From JBAZLV01 sp041650055 (lineage in GTDB: Bacteria > Nitrospirota > UBA9217): a DNA stretch of 64,000 bases. Below the pieces are notes generated by a model. It did not search any database. It was given only the letters and a program-made list of their open reading frames with translations, and was not told the DNA's origin. Made by a program: the position numbers and the translations under genes. Positions 16,929-25,631 of the stretch are shown here, piece after piece. Location of the stretch: NCBI GenBank assembly GCA_041650055.1, contig JBAZLV010000006.1, forward strand, positions 4,381 through 68,380. Direction: 5' to 3'. How positions within the stretch are numbered: the first letter of the stretch is position 1; each line of letters starts with the position of its first letter.

Positions 16929-17095
16929 TGACTGTATCAAACACCATTTTATCGGTCAAGTGAATAGTGTTAATTCAAACGCAACAATCTTTTTATTCGT
17001 CATTGCGAGCGACTGCAGGGAGCGTGGCAATCTCGTTGTTAATACAGGATTGCTTCGTCGCTATGCTCCTCGCAATGACACAATATTAAATGCGT
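16929..17095. repeat. Imperfect direct repeat, copy 2, with complete GTCATTGCGAGCGA hairpin element
   Basis: Bases 16929-17034 repeat 15823-15930. Here the element is complete: GTCATTGCGAGCGA (16999) and GGCAATCTC are followed by GGATTGCTTCGTCGC and CTCGCAATGAC, the inverted arms. The whole is further bracketed by AAACGCA (16978) and TGCGTTT (17091). Nothing coding is seen in the gap 16842-17147. Confidence 0.8.
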
Positions 17096-17147
17096 TTGTA
17101 TTAGTTTTGACAATGAATGATGCAGGAAGATTGTTAGCCGAGATGTG

Positions 17148-18497
17148 TTATGTTTTTTTCGAAGAAAACATCAGCATCACGAAAGCAATAAAACAAAAAA
17201 ATCCTCCTGCGATAAAGGCAGTTCTAAATCCAACAACCGGAACTTCAAACTCTGAATAAATCGTTTCCATGACCGCGATCCCCATTGCCATAGTGATATT
17301 CATTGCAGTATTCAGTACTGCTGAGACGCTGCCTTTGTTCTCTGCTGAAGCAAAATTCATTATACAATGATTAATCGGTGCGAAGAACAGCCCGTATGAA
17401 ACTGCGAGCATTACGAGATAAATAACCACAGCAATTGCTCCGTTTTCCAAGCTGACTGTGAACACAAAGGCAGTTGTTGAAGCCAAGAGCATTGCCAAAC
17501 TACAAAGTTTTCTCGGAGCAAATTTATCAGAGAGCGGACCTGCATACAAACCTATCGGGATATAAATAATAGAAAATATCATTAAGAGAAATCCGATCTG
17601 TTCCGGATTCAACCCCTGCTGTGTCAGGTAGAAAGGAAGGAGGAAGTTTCCACCAAAGAAGAGAATAAATCCGATTATGGCAGAAAGGACAACCATGACG
17701 AATGCGGGCGATGTAAACAAGGTCATATCTAAAAGCGGGTCCTTGGTTCTTTTCTCTCGAGCAAAAAAGACTATAAAAAAGATAAGGGAAAAAAGTTCAG
17801 ATCCTATTATTAAGGGAGAAAACCAACCATGCTCTTGTCCCATATTCAATGTATAAATCAATAAGAATAGAGCAGCTGCTGATAGGATGAGTCCGAGAAT
17901 ATCTATTGTCTGACCTGGTTTTTTCTCAGGGCTTGCTACATCAGGGATTATGTTGTTGCAAAAGATCAATGCTATTATTCCGAGAGGTAAATTGATCAGA
18001 AATATCCATTGCCAGCTAAAATGGCTGATAATCAAACCTCCTGCCACCGGTCCGAGTAGAACGCCCAAGGCAGCAGAAGTTGTCATAATGGATAATCCCC
18101 ATCCGACTTTCTCATGCGGCAAGTATAAAAGAATAGCAGCAAATGCGCTTACCAGCATCATCGAGCCGCCGATACCTTGCATACATCTGAAGACAATCAA
18201 CGACCAGAAATTTGGAGATATTCCGCACAGAAAAGAACTTATGGTAAAGACGATCATGCCCAGGAGAAATATGTTTTTGAGCTTGAATTGACTGCAGAGC
18301 TTGCCAAATAACATGACTGCGGAAACTTGAGAGAGAACATACGACAGAGCAATCCATGAAGCCTGACTGACGCTGATGTTAAATATATTCACAAACGTGG
18401 GCATGGCGATGTTGACGATATACGCATCAAATCGCACGAAAAAGATACTGAGAGCTAAGGCGATAATAATAAAAACGTCATTGTTTTTGTCGTTCAT
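17148..18497 (-). CDS. Multidrug efflux MFS transporter, DHA2 type
   Basis: Proton-drug antiporter-like membrane protein of 449 aa. DAYIVNIAMPTF in TM1 and the antiporter motif C region GLSIMTTSAALGVLLGPVAGGLIISHFSWQWIFLINLPLGI are those of the EmrB/QacA (DHA2) group. Motif A is replaced by LCSQFKLKNIFLLG between TM2 and TM3. It is a little short for a 14-TM member. No membrane-fusion protein or regulator is adjacent. It is the first gene of the reverse-strand accessory stretch. Confidence 0.88.
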   Translation of the reverse strand: MNDKNNDVFIIIALALSIFFVRFDAYIVNIAMPTFVNIFNISVSQASWIALSYVLSQVSAVMLFGKLCSQFKLKNIFLLGMIVFTISSFLCGISPNFWSLIVFRCMQGIGGSMMLVSAFAAILLYLPHEKVGWGLSIMTTSAALGVLLGPVAGGLIISHFSWQWIFLINLPLGIIALIFCNNIIPDVASPEKKPGQTIDILGLILSAAALFLLIYTLNMGQEHGWFSPLIIGSELFSLIFFIVFFAREKRTKDPLLDMTLFTSPAFVMVVLSAIIGFILFFGGNFLLPFYLTQQGLNPEQIGFLLMIFSIIYIPIGLYAGPLSDKFAPRKLCSLAMLLASTTAFVFTVSLENGAIAVVIYLVMLAVSYGLFFAPINHCIMNFASAENKGSVSAVLNTAMNITMAMGIAVMETIYSEFEVPVVGFRTAFIAGGFFCFIAFVMLMFSSKKT

Positions 18498-18640
18498 TGA
18501 TGTTCCTCATGTATCATTGAGTTCTATTTAATTCTTATCGGTAAAAGAAAACGATCCATTTAACGTATTCTCATTCACCGTTAAGAATATTTCACAACTC
18601 ATCACTTGAAATTATTTAATAGCCTGTGTAAAGTACCGGC

Positions 18641-19183
18641 ATGTATACGACATGTATTACTGCTATGCTAATAAGCTTGTTCAAAATGGCGCAAAAGAAT
18701 TTTATTCAGCTGGTTTTCGTCTGTATTGCTGCGGCTCTTTTTTTCATCACAATTGCTGTCACAGGCTCAATAAATTCTGCCGAAAGTGCGGAATATCAGA
18801 CACTCAAGCATGCAACCCGCCCGATGCATGCGTACATTACATCCGTTGATTCATCAACAAAGCCAAAAGTATTTCGTATTGTTCTTTTATGTGATACACC
18901 AGAAAAAAGAACTCAAGGTTTGCAAGGATTCCGAAAGCTTAAAAAAAATGAAGCAGCTCTCTTTGTCTTTGATCAGGCCGGGTTGGTTTCCTTTTGGATG
19001 GGAACGGTTGCTTATCCAATCGATATTATTTTTGTCGGATTAGACAAAAAAGTTGTTCAAGTTTTTTCCTCTTGTCAGCCTGGAAGCCGTGCTCTTTATC
19101 CTTCTGGCCAGCCAGCCAAATGGGTGATAGAAACAGCCGCAGGTTCGGGCATAAAAATCGGAGATCGAGTCAGTTTTCAATAG
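18641..19183 (+). CDS. DUF192 exported protein
   Basis: 180 aa (165 from the alternative ATG 18686, which places the signal sequence QLVFVCIAAALFFITIAVTG right at the N-terminus). The mature domain is DUF192: RIVLLCDTPEKRTQGLQGFRKLKKNEAALFVFDQAGLVSFWMGTVAYPIDIIFVGLDKKVVQV and the ending AKWVIETAAG. DUF192 proteins are small beta-rich periplasmic or exported proteins with no settled function. The usual 'GLm.R' is GLQGFRKL here. It stands alone between the MFS gene and a repeat. Confidence 0.88.
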   Translation: MYTTCITAMLISLFKMAQKNFIQLVFVCIAAALFFITIAVTGSINSAESAEYQTLKHATRPMHAYITSVDSSTKPKVFRIVLLCDTPEKRTQGLQGFRKLKKNEAALFVFDQAGLVSFWMGTVAYPIDIIFVGLDKKVVQVFSSCQPGSRALYPSGQPAKWVIETAAGSGIKIGDRVSFQ

Positions 19184-19197
19184 AGCTTAGATCAGGA

Positions 19198-19310
19198 AAG
19201 TTCAAATTACAAAATCCAAATATCAAATCAAGTTTCAAACGACCAATGTAAAAAATACCTTTTTCTTTTTGAAATAATTTGAACCTTGAGCTTTGACATT
19301 TGTCATTCGT
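19198..19310. repeat. AT-rich TTCAAA-type dispersed repeat with inverted arms
   Basis: The left part, AAATTACAAAATCCAAATATC with CAAACGACCAAT (19236-19247), is shared with 28266-28332. The right part (TTTGAACC...CTTTGACATTTGTCATT, 19279-19306) is the inverse of 62498-62525 with only a couple of differences. It occupies most of the 271-bp gap before the FmdB gene. Confidence 0.7.
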
Positions 19311-19381
19311 GTAACGCCTTACCAAGCATTTTTCCCTCAGTGCCGGTAAGAATTCAAAAACCCTTAAAACCGCAAAAGCTC

Positions 19382-19410
19382 TTGTTTTTATTCATCTCAT
19401 TGTTTATAAT
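19382..19410 (+). promoter_or_regulatory. Sigma-70-type promoter before the FmdB gene
   Basis: TTGTTT (19382-19387), 17-bp spacer, TATAAT (19405-19410). The expected start near 19417 leaves a leader of about 38 nt with the GGAGGT Shine-Dalgarno. Confidence 0.5.
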
Positions 19411-19454
19411 ACCGATTCCAAAAAAATGATATAATGCTGTGGAGGTTTTTTCGT

Positions 19455-19754
19455 ATGCCGGTGTATGAGTATGAATGTGGAAATTGCGGAAAGCGCTTTG
19501 AAGTTACTCAGAAGTTCAGCGATCCAGCGCTTACTAAATGCATTCTTTGTCAGGGGAAGAATATACGTAAGGTGCTCTCGACTCCTGCGTTTGTATTAAA
19601 AGGTTCTGGTTGGTATGTAACGGATTATGCTTCAGAAGACCGGAAAAAAGCCGCTCAATCGGAGAATCCGCAACCTACGGAAACAAAACCGAAAACCGAT
19701 TGCAAACCCGGGGCCTGTGGAACTGATTCCTGTCCTGCTAAGGCTGATTCTTAA
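19455..19754 (+). CDS. FmdB-type zinc ribbon protein
   Basis: 99-aa small protein with the FmdB/regulatory zinc-ribbon domain: MPVYEYECGNCGKRFEV then KCILCQGKNIRKVLSTPAFVLKGSGWYVTDY, giving a CxxC...CxxC Zn site. The tail is rich in Lys, Pro and Thr and ends CKPGACGTDSCPAK. ATG 19455 has GGAGGT 8 nt upstream. The family is widespread with no firm function (often labelled putative regulator). The stop overlaps the next start (TAATG). Confidence 0.93.
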   Translation: MPVYEYECGNCGKRFEVTQKFSDPALTKCILCQGKNIRKVLSTPAFVLKGSGWYVTDYASEDRKKAAQSENPQPTETKPKTDCKPGACGTDSCPAKADS

Positions 19755-20545
19755 TGGAACCTCTGCATATCCATGTGCCGTACCCAGTCCTGAAGGATTC
19801 CTACGATTTTATCAAGCTCCATCGTTATGATCTTGAAATTTATTTTTCTTCTGCAGTGCTTGATCATATCGTGTATGCTGATCTTGAGCAAGTAGTTACC
19901 AGTCTTGACTGGAAACCGGCATTGACGCTCCATGCGCCGTTTACTGACATTAACCCCGGCGCTGTTGATACGCTGGTACGGTCGGTAACGCAACTGCGTT
20001 TCAGACAGTTGCTGAATGTTGCCTCGATTCTCAAACCACGATCCATCGTTTTTCATGCGGCATACGACAAGTGGCGATACAGCTGGCAGGCTGATGCGTG
20101 GACGGAGAACAGTATCGAAACGTGGCAGAAGGTCATGGAAACCGCATCAAAAATCGGTGTCCGCGTGGCCGTTGAAAATGTGTTTGATGAAGATCCTGAT
20201 GCGCTTGAAAAATTGATTACCAGGATCAACAGCCCTGATTTCGGGTTCTGTTTTGACATCGGTCATTTTAATCTGTTTTCGAAGTGTTCGATGGAAGAGT
20301 GGTTTGAGCGGCTTGGTCGCCATCTTATTGAAGTGCATCTTCATGACAACGATGGAACTGCGGATGCGCACTGGGCTCTTGGTAGAGGTACAATTAATTT
20401 TGAACAATTTTTTCACCTCTTAAAAAAATATTCGGCAATTCCCGTTTTTACGATTGAGGCGCATAATAAAGATGATATTGAAACGAGCCTCCAGCAGGCG
20501 GCATTGTTTCTGAACAGCCAGTTTCCGGTGAAAACATACGCCTAA
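19754..20545 (+). CDS. Sugar phosphate isomerase/epimerase-like TIM barrel
   Basis: 263 aa, AP-endonuclease-2/xylose-isomerase-like TIM barrel. Metal-binding residues appear in the usual places: His in TLHAPFTD, His in IVFHAAYDK, Glu in VAVENVFD, Asp/His in FCFDIGHFNLF, HLIEVHLHDNDGTADAH and FTIEAH at the end. DAHWALGRGTINFEQFF is typical. Substrate is unknown. It is translationally coupled to the zinc-ribbon gene. Confidence 0.9.
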   Translation: MEPLHIHVPYPVLKDSYDFIKLHRYDLEIYFSSAVLDHIVYADLEQVVTSLDWKPALTLHAPFTDINPGAVDTLVRSVTQLRFRQLLNVASILKPRSIVFHAAYDKWRYSWQADAWTENSIETWQKVMETASKIGVRVAVENVFDEDPDALEKLITRINSPDFGFCFDIGHFNLFSKCSMEEWFERLGRHLIEVHLHDNDGTADAHWALGRGTINFEQFFHLLKKYSAIPVFTIEAHNKDDIETSLQQAALFLNSQFPVKTYA

Positions 20546-20646
20546 TAGGTTGCATTGCAGAAAGCGTGTTATTGTGTTGCGGCGGGCCGATACACACAGT
20601 GTTTCTCTTGACACCTGCAAGCCGTTCGCATTACATTACAGGTATT

Positions 20647-22395
20647 ATGAAAACGATAAAAAATAGTATTTTCTCCGTTTTTCTCATTGTTGGGCTCGTT
20701 TCCTGCAGCACGATTCCTTCTTCTCATGAAGTGCGGTTTTCTCAGGAAGATCCACGTGCAAATACCCAGGCACAGGCATATTATTATTTTATGACCGGGA
20801 TCATTCATGAACTAAACGGCAATCCGGCTGAAGCATTACGGGAATATCAGGAAGCGTTTCGCCTTGATCCTGAAGCCCCGGCCATTGCGCTTTCCATTGC
20901 CGGTCTTTACCTTCGCTTGGGACAACTGGATATGGCTGTTCCCTATGCTCAAAAGGCTGTGGAACATGAACCTGATAATATACGAGCACTCCAATTTTTA
21001 GGCGGAATTTATACGACGCGGAAAAAATATGATGAAGCTATCATGACATATCGAAGAGTGATCCAGCTCGAACCCACCAAGGAAGAAACGTATATTTATC
21101 TTGGATCATTATACGTTGCATTGAAACGGTATGATGAAGCTATTGCTACCTTTCAATCTCTTGAAAAAAATAATCCCAGCTCCGCTGCCGCTCCCTATTA
21201 TCTTGCGAGAATTTATACGGAACGTCAGATGTATGACAAGGCGCTGGCAAAATTCAAGCAGGTCCTTTCTCTTCAAAAAGACTTCGAACCTGCGCTTACC
21301 GGTATGGCAATTGTGTACGAACTGACAAACAAAATTCCCAAGGCCATTAAGACGTTCCAGAAAGTCCTTTCTCAGAATCCGAGAAACACGGAAATTCTCC
21401 AGCATCTTGGTCAGCTCTATATTCAAGAGAATATGCTTGAAGAGGCATTGATCTCGTTTCAACAGGTAGTTCAGGAAGATCCGCAGAACTATGATGCCCT
21501 TGTGAGAATAGGCCTTATTTACGCTGAGCAAAAAAAATTCAGCCAGGCAGTCGATGCATTTACCACGGTTTCCAAGGCAGCGCCGAAGGATCTGCGGATC
21601 AGGAAATATCTTGCATCTTCCTTGATTGCCAGTAGCCGATACGATGAAGCTCTTGCCCACTATCAGGCCATTCTCCTGACCGCGCCTGATGACCTGGATT
21701 CACTGCTTCAAATTACTGCCGTCTACTCGAAATTGAAACGCGCCAGTGAAGCAGTGCCGCTCCTCGAAAAGGCTTTGAAGGAACAACCGGGAAAAGCCGA
21801 GCTCTATCTCTACCTCGGGAACGTGTATATTGATTCAGGAAGCTATCAAAAAGCAATTGATACGTTTCATCAGGGATTGCAGATGGCTCCTGATCGCGAC
21901 GATTTGATGTTCAGTCTTGCGGTTGCGCAGGAAAAACTGGGCAAACGGGATGAAATGATCGAGACACTTAAAAAAACCATCGCTCTCAAGCCTGACAATG
22001 CGGATGCGCTCAATTATCTCGGCTACAGTTACGCGGAAAAAGGCGAAAAGCTGGACGAATCATTGCGCTTGATTAAGCGCGCGCTTGAGCTGAAACCCGA
22101 CAGTGGATATATTCTCGACAGTCTCGCCTGGGTGTATTATCAAAAAGGCAGGTTTAAAGAGGCGCTGCGTTACATGAAAAAGGCAGTGGCAAAGGAAGGC
22201 AACGATCCGATCATGCGGGAGCATTTTGGAGACATTTACTTCAAGCTCTCGAACAAGGAACAGGCAAAAGAACAATGGCTCAAGTCATTGCAGCTGGATC
22301 CGAAAAACGACAAACTGCGGGAGAAATTCAAAGCATCAGGATTGGGAAGTCCCGATCAAGTGCCGCAAGCCGTGCAATCGAAAGAGAAGAAGTAA
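20647..22395 (+). CDS. TPR-repeat lipoprotein
   Basis: 582 aa. ATG 20647 gives a lipoprotein signal (KTIKNSIFSVFLIVGLVSC, lipobox LVSC). The remainder is about 14 tetratricopeptide repeats, for example AYYYFMTGIIHELNGNPAEALREYQEAFRLDPEAP and later ADALNYLGYSYAEKGEKLDESLRLIKRALELKPDSGYILDSLAW. Such proteins scaffold complexes at the outer membrane. It sits directly before a LolB-like lipoprotein gene (stop and start adjacent), a frequent pairing next to ispE; a role in envelope assembly is inferred. Confidence 0.93.
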   Translation: MKTIKNSIFSVFLIVGLVSCSTIPSSHEVRFSQEDPRANTQAQAYYYFMTGIIHELNGNPAEALREYQEAFRLDPEAPAIALSIAGLYLRLGQLDMAVPYAQKAVEHEPDNIRALQFLGGIYTTRKKYDEAIMTYRRVIQLEPTKEETYIYLGSLYVALKRYDEAIATFQSLEKNNPSSAAAPYYLARIYTERQMYDKALAKFKQVLSLQKDFEPALTGMAIVYELTNKIPKAIKTFQKVLSQNPRNTEILQHLGQLYIQENMLEEALISFQQVVQEDPQNYDALVRIGLIYAEQKKFSQAVDAFTTVSKAAPKDLRIRKYLASSLIASSRYDEALAHYQAILLTAPDDLDSLLQITAVYSKLKRASEAVPLLEKALKEQPGKAELYLYLGNVYIDSGSYQKAIDTFHQGLQMAPDRDDLMFSLAVAQEKLGKRDEMIETLKKTIALKPDNADALNYLGYSYAEKGEKLDESLRLIKRALELKPDSGYILDSLAWVYYQKGRFKEALRYMKKAVAKEGNDPIMREHFGDIYFKLSNKEQAKEQWLKSLQLDPKNDKLREKFKASGLGSPDQVPQAVQSKEKK

Positions 22396-23154
22396 ATGAC
22401 GATGCGTCGCATTATCACCGTTGCCGTGCTGTTCCTGCTCGTTGCCTGCGCTCCTCCAAAAGCCGAAATTCCCTTGAACGAAATTCCCGCCGGTCCTCTG
22501 CTCCAGGCACTCGATGAACATCGGCAATCTTTTCGCAGTTTAAAGGGCTTGGCCAGCATCGAAATAAAAAAATGGGGCATGACACGAACGATTGAAAACG
22601 CCGGGATCATCATTGACAGGCAAAACAGGCTGCGCCTGGACGCTTACGGGCCGCTCGGAAATGTACTCATGGCCATGATCTGGGACGGAGGAAAACCCTC
22701 TTTTTTTTCACCAGAGGATGAGACGCTAAAAAAACAAGGCACGGCAGCACTTGATCAGCTTTTTGGAGATGGGCTGGATATGCGCGAACTGTGCGCTCTT
22801 CTTTCCGGTACCGTCCCCGCATCTTTTCAAACGGGAACTGCCATACAATGGTGCGGACACAACAACGAGTGCCTGCTTCAAATTCAGGGCAAGGATACGG
22901 TTCGCAAGATTACCGTGATCTATCCGGCGTCTCATGAGGCAAAGGAGCCAGGAATCATTTCCGAGGAATTCTATCGAAACGGAGGGCCGCTCTATAAGGC
23001 GCGATTTCATCACAGAAAAACGGTTTCACCTTTCATTCCCATGATCATTAAAATTGAACGTCCCTCTCAAAATGTTTCCATAACCATTTCCTACCAGGAA
23101 GTAGACGTAAACATTCCGATCAATAAGGAAGATTTTCTTTTGATGTTGGAGTAA
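22396..23154 (+). CDS. LolB-like lipoprotein (DUF4292)
   Basis: 252-aa predicted lipoprotein with signal RRIITVAVLFLLVAC (lipobox LVAC). The DUF4292/LolA-LolB-like beta-barrel half shows SFRSLKGLASIEIKKWGMTRTIENAGIIIDRQNRLRLDAYGPLG and ends in a strand pair FHHRKTVSPFIPMIIKIERP and VSITISYQEVDVNIPINKEDFLL. LolB accepts lipoproteins at the outer membrane; this protein occupies the position next to ispE where LolB lies in Proteobacteria. Its start directly follows the stop of the TPR gene. Confidence 0.85.
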   Translation: MTMRRIITVAVLFLLVACAPPKAEIPLNEIPAGPLLQALDEHRQSFRSLKGLASIEIKKWGMTRTIENAGIIIDRQNRLRLDAYGPLGNVLMAMIWDGGKPSFFSPEDETLKKQGTAALDQLFGDGLDMRELCALLSGTVPASFQTGTAIQWCGHNNECLLQIQGKDTVRKITVIYPASHEAKEPGIISEEFYRNGGPLYKARFHHRKTVSPFIPMIIKIERPSQNVSITISYQEVDVNIPINKEDFLLMLE

Positions 23155-23178
23155 GAAAAACAGCGTAAAGGAATACTC

Positions 23179-24048
23179 TTGAATACACTCACCATTAAAA
23201 CGCCCGCAAAAATTAATTTGTTTCTGTCGGTACTGGGGAAAAGACCGGACGGATATCATGACGTTGAAATGCTGATGCAAATGGTAAGTCTGTATGATGA
23301 AGTCACTGTTGAGCGTACAGAATCGGACATCAGGATTTTTAGTGATACAGCCACCCTTCCCTTGGGAAAAGAAAATACCGCATGGAAGGCTGCGGCGGAA
23401 ATCCTGAGCGTTTACGGGAAGCAGGCCGGGCTTACGGTGACCATCAAAAAAAATATTCCGGTAGCCGCAGGTCTTGCCGGAGGAAGTGGGAATGCGGCTG
23501 CCGTACTAGCCGCGGCAAACAAACTGCTTGACATAGGACTCGACAGGCAACAGCTCGCTGCAATAGGAACGAAAATAGGAATGGACGTGCCTTTTTTCTT
23601 TTTCGGGCCCACCGCTCATGCGCAGGGACGCGGAGAGATATTGACATCGTTGCCTCCAGTGCCTATGTGCTCGATAATATTAGTAAATCCTGGTTTTGAA
23701 ACATCCACTGCGTGGGTTTATAAAAATGTAAATTTAAGATTGACAAAGAAAGCCCTCTGTAATAAAATTCCAAGGATTTCTGTCCATGATATTGTTACAG
23801 GGCTGCATAACGATCTCGAAACAGTAACAAAAATTGCTCATCCAGTGATCAACACCATAGAGGAGGCACTTACCGCGCAAGGAGCCCTTGGAGTTTTGAT
23901 GAGCGGCAGCGGACCAACGGTTTTTGGAGTTTTTGAAAATGAAACCGCTTGTCAATCTGCAGCTGAGAAATTATTTTCCAGGGGATGGCTAATTTATCCG
24001 GTTGTGACATTGACCGAATCCCCGTTTAGGGAGTATCTTCCACGATAG
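23179..24048 (+). CDS. ispE: 4-diphosphocytidyl-2-C-methyl-D-erythritol kinase
   Basis: GHMP kinase phosphorylating CDP-ME in the MEP isoprenoid pathway; 289 aa. Motif 1 is KTPAKINLFLSVLGKRPDGYHDV (catalytic Lys). The ATP loop is PVAAGLAGGSGNAAAVL, the catalytic Asp lies in IGMDVPFFFFGPTAHAQGRGE, and motif 3 is GVLMSGSGPTVFGVF. It starts with TTG at 23179 with AAAGGA upstream; no better ATG fits. It is followed by spoVG and tRNA-Gln. Confidence 0.97.
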   Translation: MNTLTIKTPAKINLFLSVLGKRPDGYHDVEMLMQMVSLYDEVTVERTESDIRIFSDTATLPLGKENTAWKAAAEILSVYGKQAGLTVTIKKNIPVAAGLAGGSGNAAAVLAAANKLLDIGLDRQQLAAIGTKIGMDVPFFFFGPTAHAQGRGEILTSLPPVPMCSIILVNPGFETSTAWVYKNVNLRLTKKALCNKIPRISVHDIVTGLHNDLETVTKIAHPVINTIEEALTAQGALGVLMSGSGPTVFGVFENETACQSAAEKLFSRGWLIYPVVTLTESPFREYLPR

Positions 24049-24062
24049 GCACCTCCGGGCTA

Positions 24063-24106
24063 CCCGTGCTGGGATCAGGTTCGAAACCGCGTTGTATGAG
24101 CACGGG
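24063..24106 (+). promoter_or_regulatory. Leader hairpin overlapping the spoVG Shine-Dalgarno
   Basis: CCCGTGCT (24063-24070) can pair perfectly with AGCACGGG (24099-24106). The second arm runs into the G-run (24104-24110) that is the only ribosome-binding sequence for spoVG, 4 nt before its ATG. Folding would mask part of the G-run, so translation could be modulated. Confidence 0.45.
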
Positions 24107-24113
24107 GGGGACT

Positions 24114-24416
24114 ATGGATGTCACCGAGGTAAGAGTATATCTTGTTAGTAACGAAGAGCGGCTGAAGGCGTACGCAACGATAACCATCGATAATGCGTTT
24201 CTTATTCGCGATCTGCGGATTATTCATGGAAATACCGGATTATTCGTGGCTATGCCGAGTAGAAAAATGAAGGACGGAACATTCAAGGATATTGCGCATC
24301 CGTTGAACAGCGAGACACGGCAGTTGATTGAGCAGAAAGTTTTGTCCGAATATGAACGGGAACTCGCAAATCCGACGAAGCAGGGGCAGCCTGCAAAGGA
24401 ATCAGAACAAAAGTAA
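24114..24416 (+). CDS. spoVG: SpoVG family RNA/DNA-binding regulator
   Basis: 100-aa SpoVG protein, a site-specific nucleic-acid-binding regulator found well beyond spore formers. MDVTEVRVYLVSNEERLKAYATITIDNAFLIRDLRIIHGNTGLFVAMPSRKMKDGTFKDIAHPLNSETRQLIEQKVL covers the entire conserved domain. ATG 24114 is chosen because it begins the domain and follows a G-rich ribosome site. Its place between ispE and prs is conserved in many Gram-negatives. Confidence 0.97.
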   Translation: MDVTEVRVYLVSNEERLKAYATITIDNAFLIRDLRIIHGNTGLFVAMPSRKMKDGTFKDIAHPLNSETRQLIEQKVLSEYERELANPTKQGQPAKESEQK

Positions 24417-24464
24417 ACAGCACTACAACAGCAGTTTTTTGCCGATTCTGCATCGTACACGATT

Positions 24465-24492
24465 AGGATAGGCGTATGGCCTATCCTTTTTT
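24465..24492 (+). terminator. Rho-independent terminator after spoVG
   Basis: Stem AGGATAGGC (24465-24473) with GCCTATCCT (24479-24487), 5-nt loop, then a T-run to 24492. It separates spoVG from tRNA-Gln. Confidence 0.9.
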
Positions 24493-24524
24493 GCGTCTCT
24501 TGCATAAAAAAGATCGGTTTTTAA

Positions 24525-24598
24525 TCGGGGATCGTCTAATGGTAGGACAGAGGCCTTTGAAGCCTTTTATCGGGGTTCGAATCCCTGTCCCCGAACCA
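24525..24598 (+). tRNA. tRNA-Gln (TTG)
   Basis: Acceptor TCGGGGA pairs with TCCCCGA. The D arm is GTC-TAATGGTAG-GAC. The anticodon stem GAGGC/GCCTT holds loop CTTTGAA with anticodon TTG, and the T arm is CGGGG-TTCGAAT-CCCTG. CCA (24596-24598) is encoded. tRNA-Gln between ispE and prs is a conserved arrangement. Confidence 0.96.
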
Positions 24599-24623
24599 TT
24601 CCTCCATACACGACGGGGTAGCC

Positions 24624-25577
24624 ATGGTATTATTGCGCGGTCAGGAAATTAAAATTTTTTCGGGAAATGCCAATCAGGAACTGGCAAAGGAAATTTGCCA
24701 GAAAATGAATATTCCGCTTGGCAATGCGCTTGTCGGCCGGTTCAGCGACGGCGAGATCAATGTTCAGATTATGGATAATGTCAGGGGCATGGATGTTTTT
24801 ATTGTCCAGTCAACGGCAAGCCCGGTAAACCGAAATTTGATGGAACTGCTTATCATGATCGATGCCTTGAAACGCGCTTCTGCTGCTCGGATAACAGCGG
24901 TCATTCCGTATTATGGCTACAGCAGGCAGGATCGCAAAGTGCAGCCACGGGTGCCGATTACCTCGAAACTTGTTGCAGACCTGATCACGGCGGCTGGAGC
25001 AAACAGGGTTCTTACCGTTGACCTGCATGCCGGGCAAATCCAGGGGTTTTTCAATATTCCTGTGGATAATCTTTTCGCCGCGTCCGTACTTCTCGACTAT
25101 ATCCACCAGAAAAAATTTCATAGTCTGACGGTGGTATCACCTGATGCCGGTGGCGTGGAGCGGGCACGTTCTTTTGCAAAGAGGCTGAACGCCACACTTG
25201 CTATTATTGACAAGCGACGGGACAAGCCAAATGTGGCCCAAGTCATGAATATTATCGGTGATGTAAAAGGACATGATTGCCTGCTTCTGGATGATATGGT
25301 GGATACTGCGGGCACGCTTACTGAAGGCGCGTCTGCACTCAGAGCAAATGGTGCTGAGAAAATTATCGCGGCCTGTTCCCATGCCGTGCTCTCGGGTCCG
25401 GCCATCCAACGGATCAACGATTCGGTGATTGAAGAATTGATTACGACAAATACCATTGCCCTTGACTGCAAAAAACAGGATTGCAGGAAACTCACGGTTC
25501 TGTCGGCAGGACCGCTGCTTGCAGAAGCGATTACGCGGATCCATGAAGAGACATCGCTCAGTTCATTATTTATATAG
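24624..25577 (+). CDS. prs: Ribose-phosphate pyrophosphokinase
   Basis: Makes PRPP from ribose 5-phosphate and ATP; 317 aa, full length. ATP and PRPP motifs are present: GRFSDGEINVQI, FIVQSTASPVNRNLMELLIMIDALKRASAARITAVIPYYGYSRQDRK, LTVDLHAGQIQGFFNIPVDNL, VSPDAGGVERAR and DCLLLDDMVDTAGTLTEGA. It follows tRNA-Gln by 26 bp and is followed by rplY. Confidence 0.98.
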   Translation: MVLLRGQEIKIFSGNANQELAKEICQKMNIPLGNALVGRFSDGEINVQIMDNVRGMDVFIVQSTASPVNRNLMELLIMIDALKRASAARITAVIPYYGYSRQDRKVQPRVPITSKLVADLITAAGANRVLTVDLHAGQIQGFFNIPVDNLFAASVLLDYIHQKKFHSLTVVSPDAGGVERARSFAKRLNATLAIIDKRRDKPNVAQVMNIIGDVKGHDCLLLDDMVDTAGTLTEGASALRANGAEKIIAACSHAVLSGPAIQRINDSVIEELITTNTIALDCKKQDCRKLTVLSAGPLLAEAITRIHEETSLSSLFI

Positions 25578-25631
25578 CATTACGGCGGATAAAACCGTTA
25601 ACACGTTCTATTATTCTGTATCGGAGGAGAA

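Noticed and set aside
16855..17259. 134-aa forward ORF in the gap before the MFS gene
   Set aside because: It is built from the dispersed repeats and the antisense end of the transporter gene.
24049..24113. tRNA-like look (GGTTCGAAACC) between ispE and spoVG
   Set aside because: No acceptor stem or anticodon arm can be formed; the fold found is a simple hairpin over the ribosome site.
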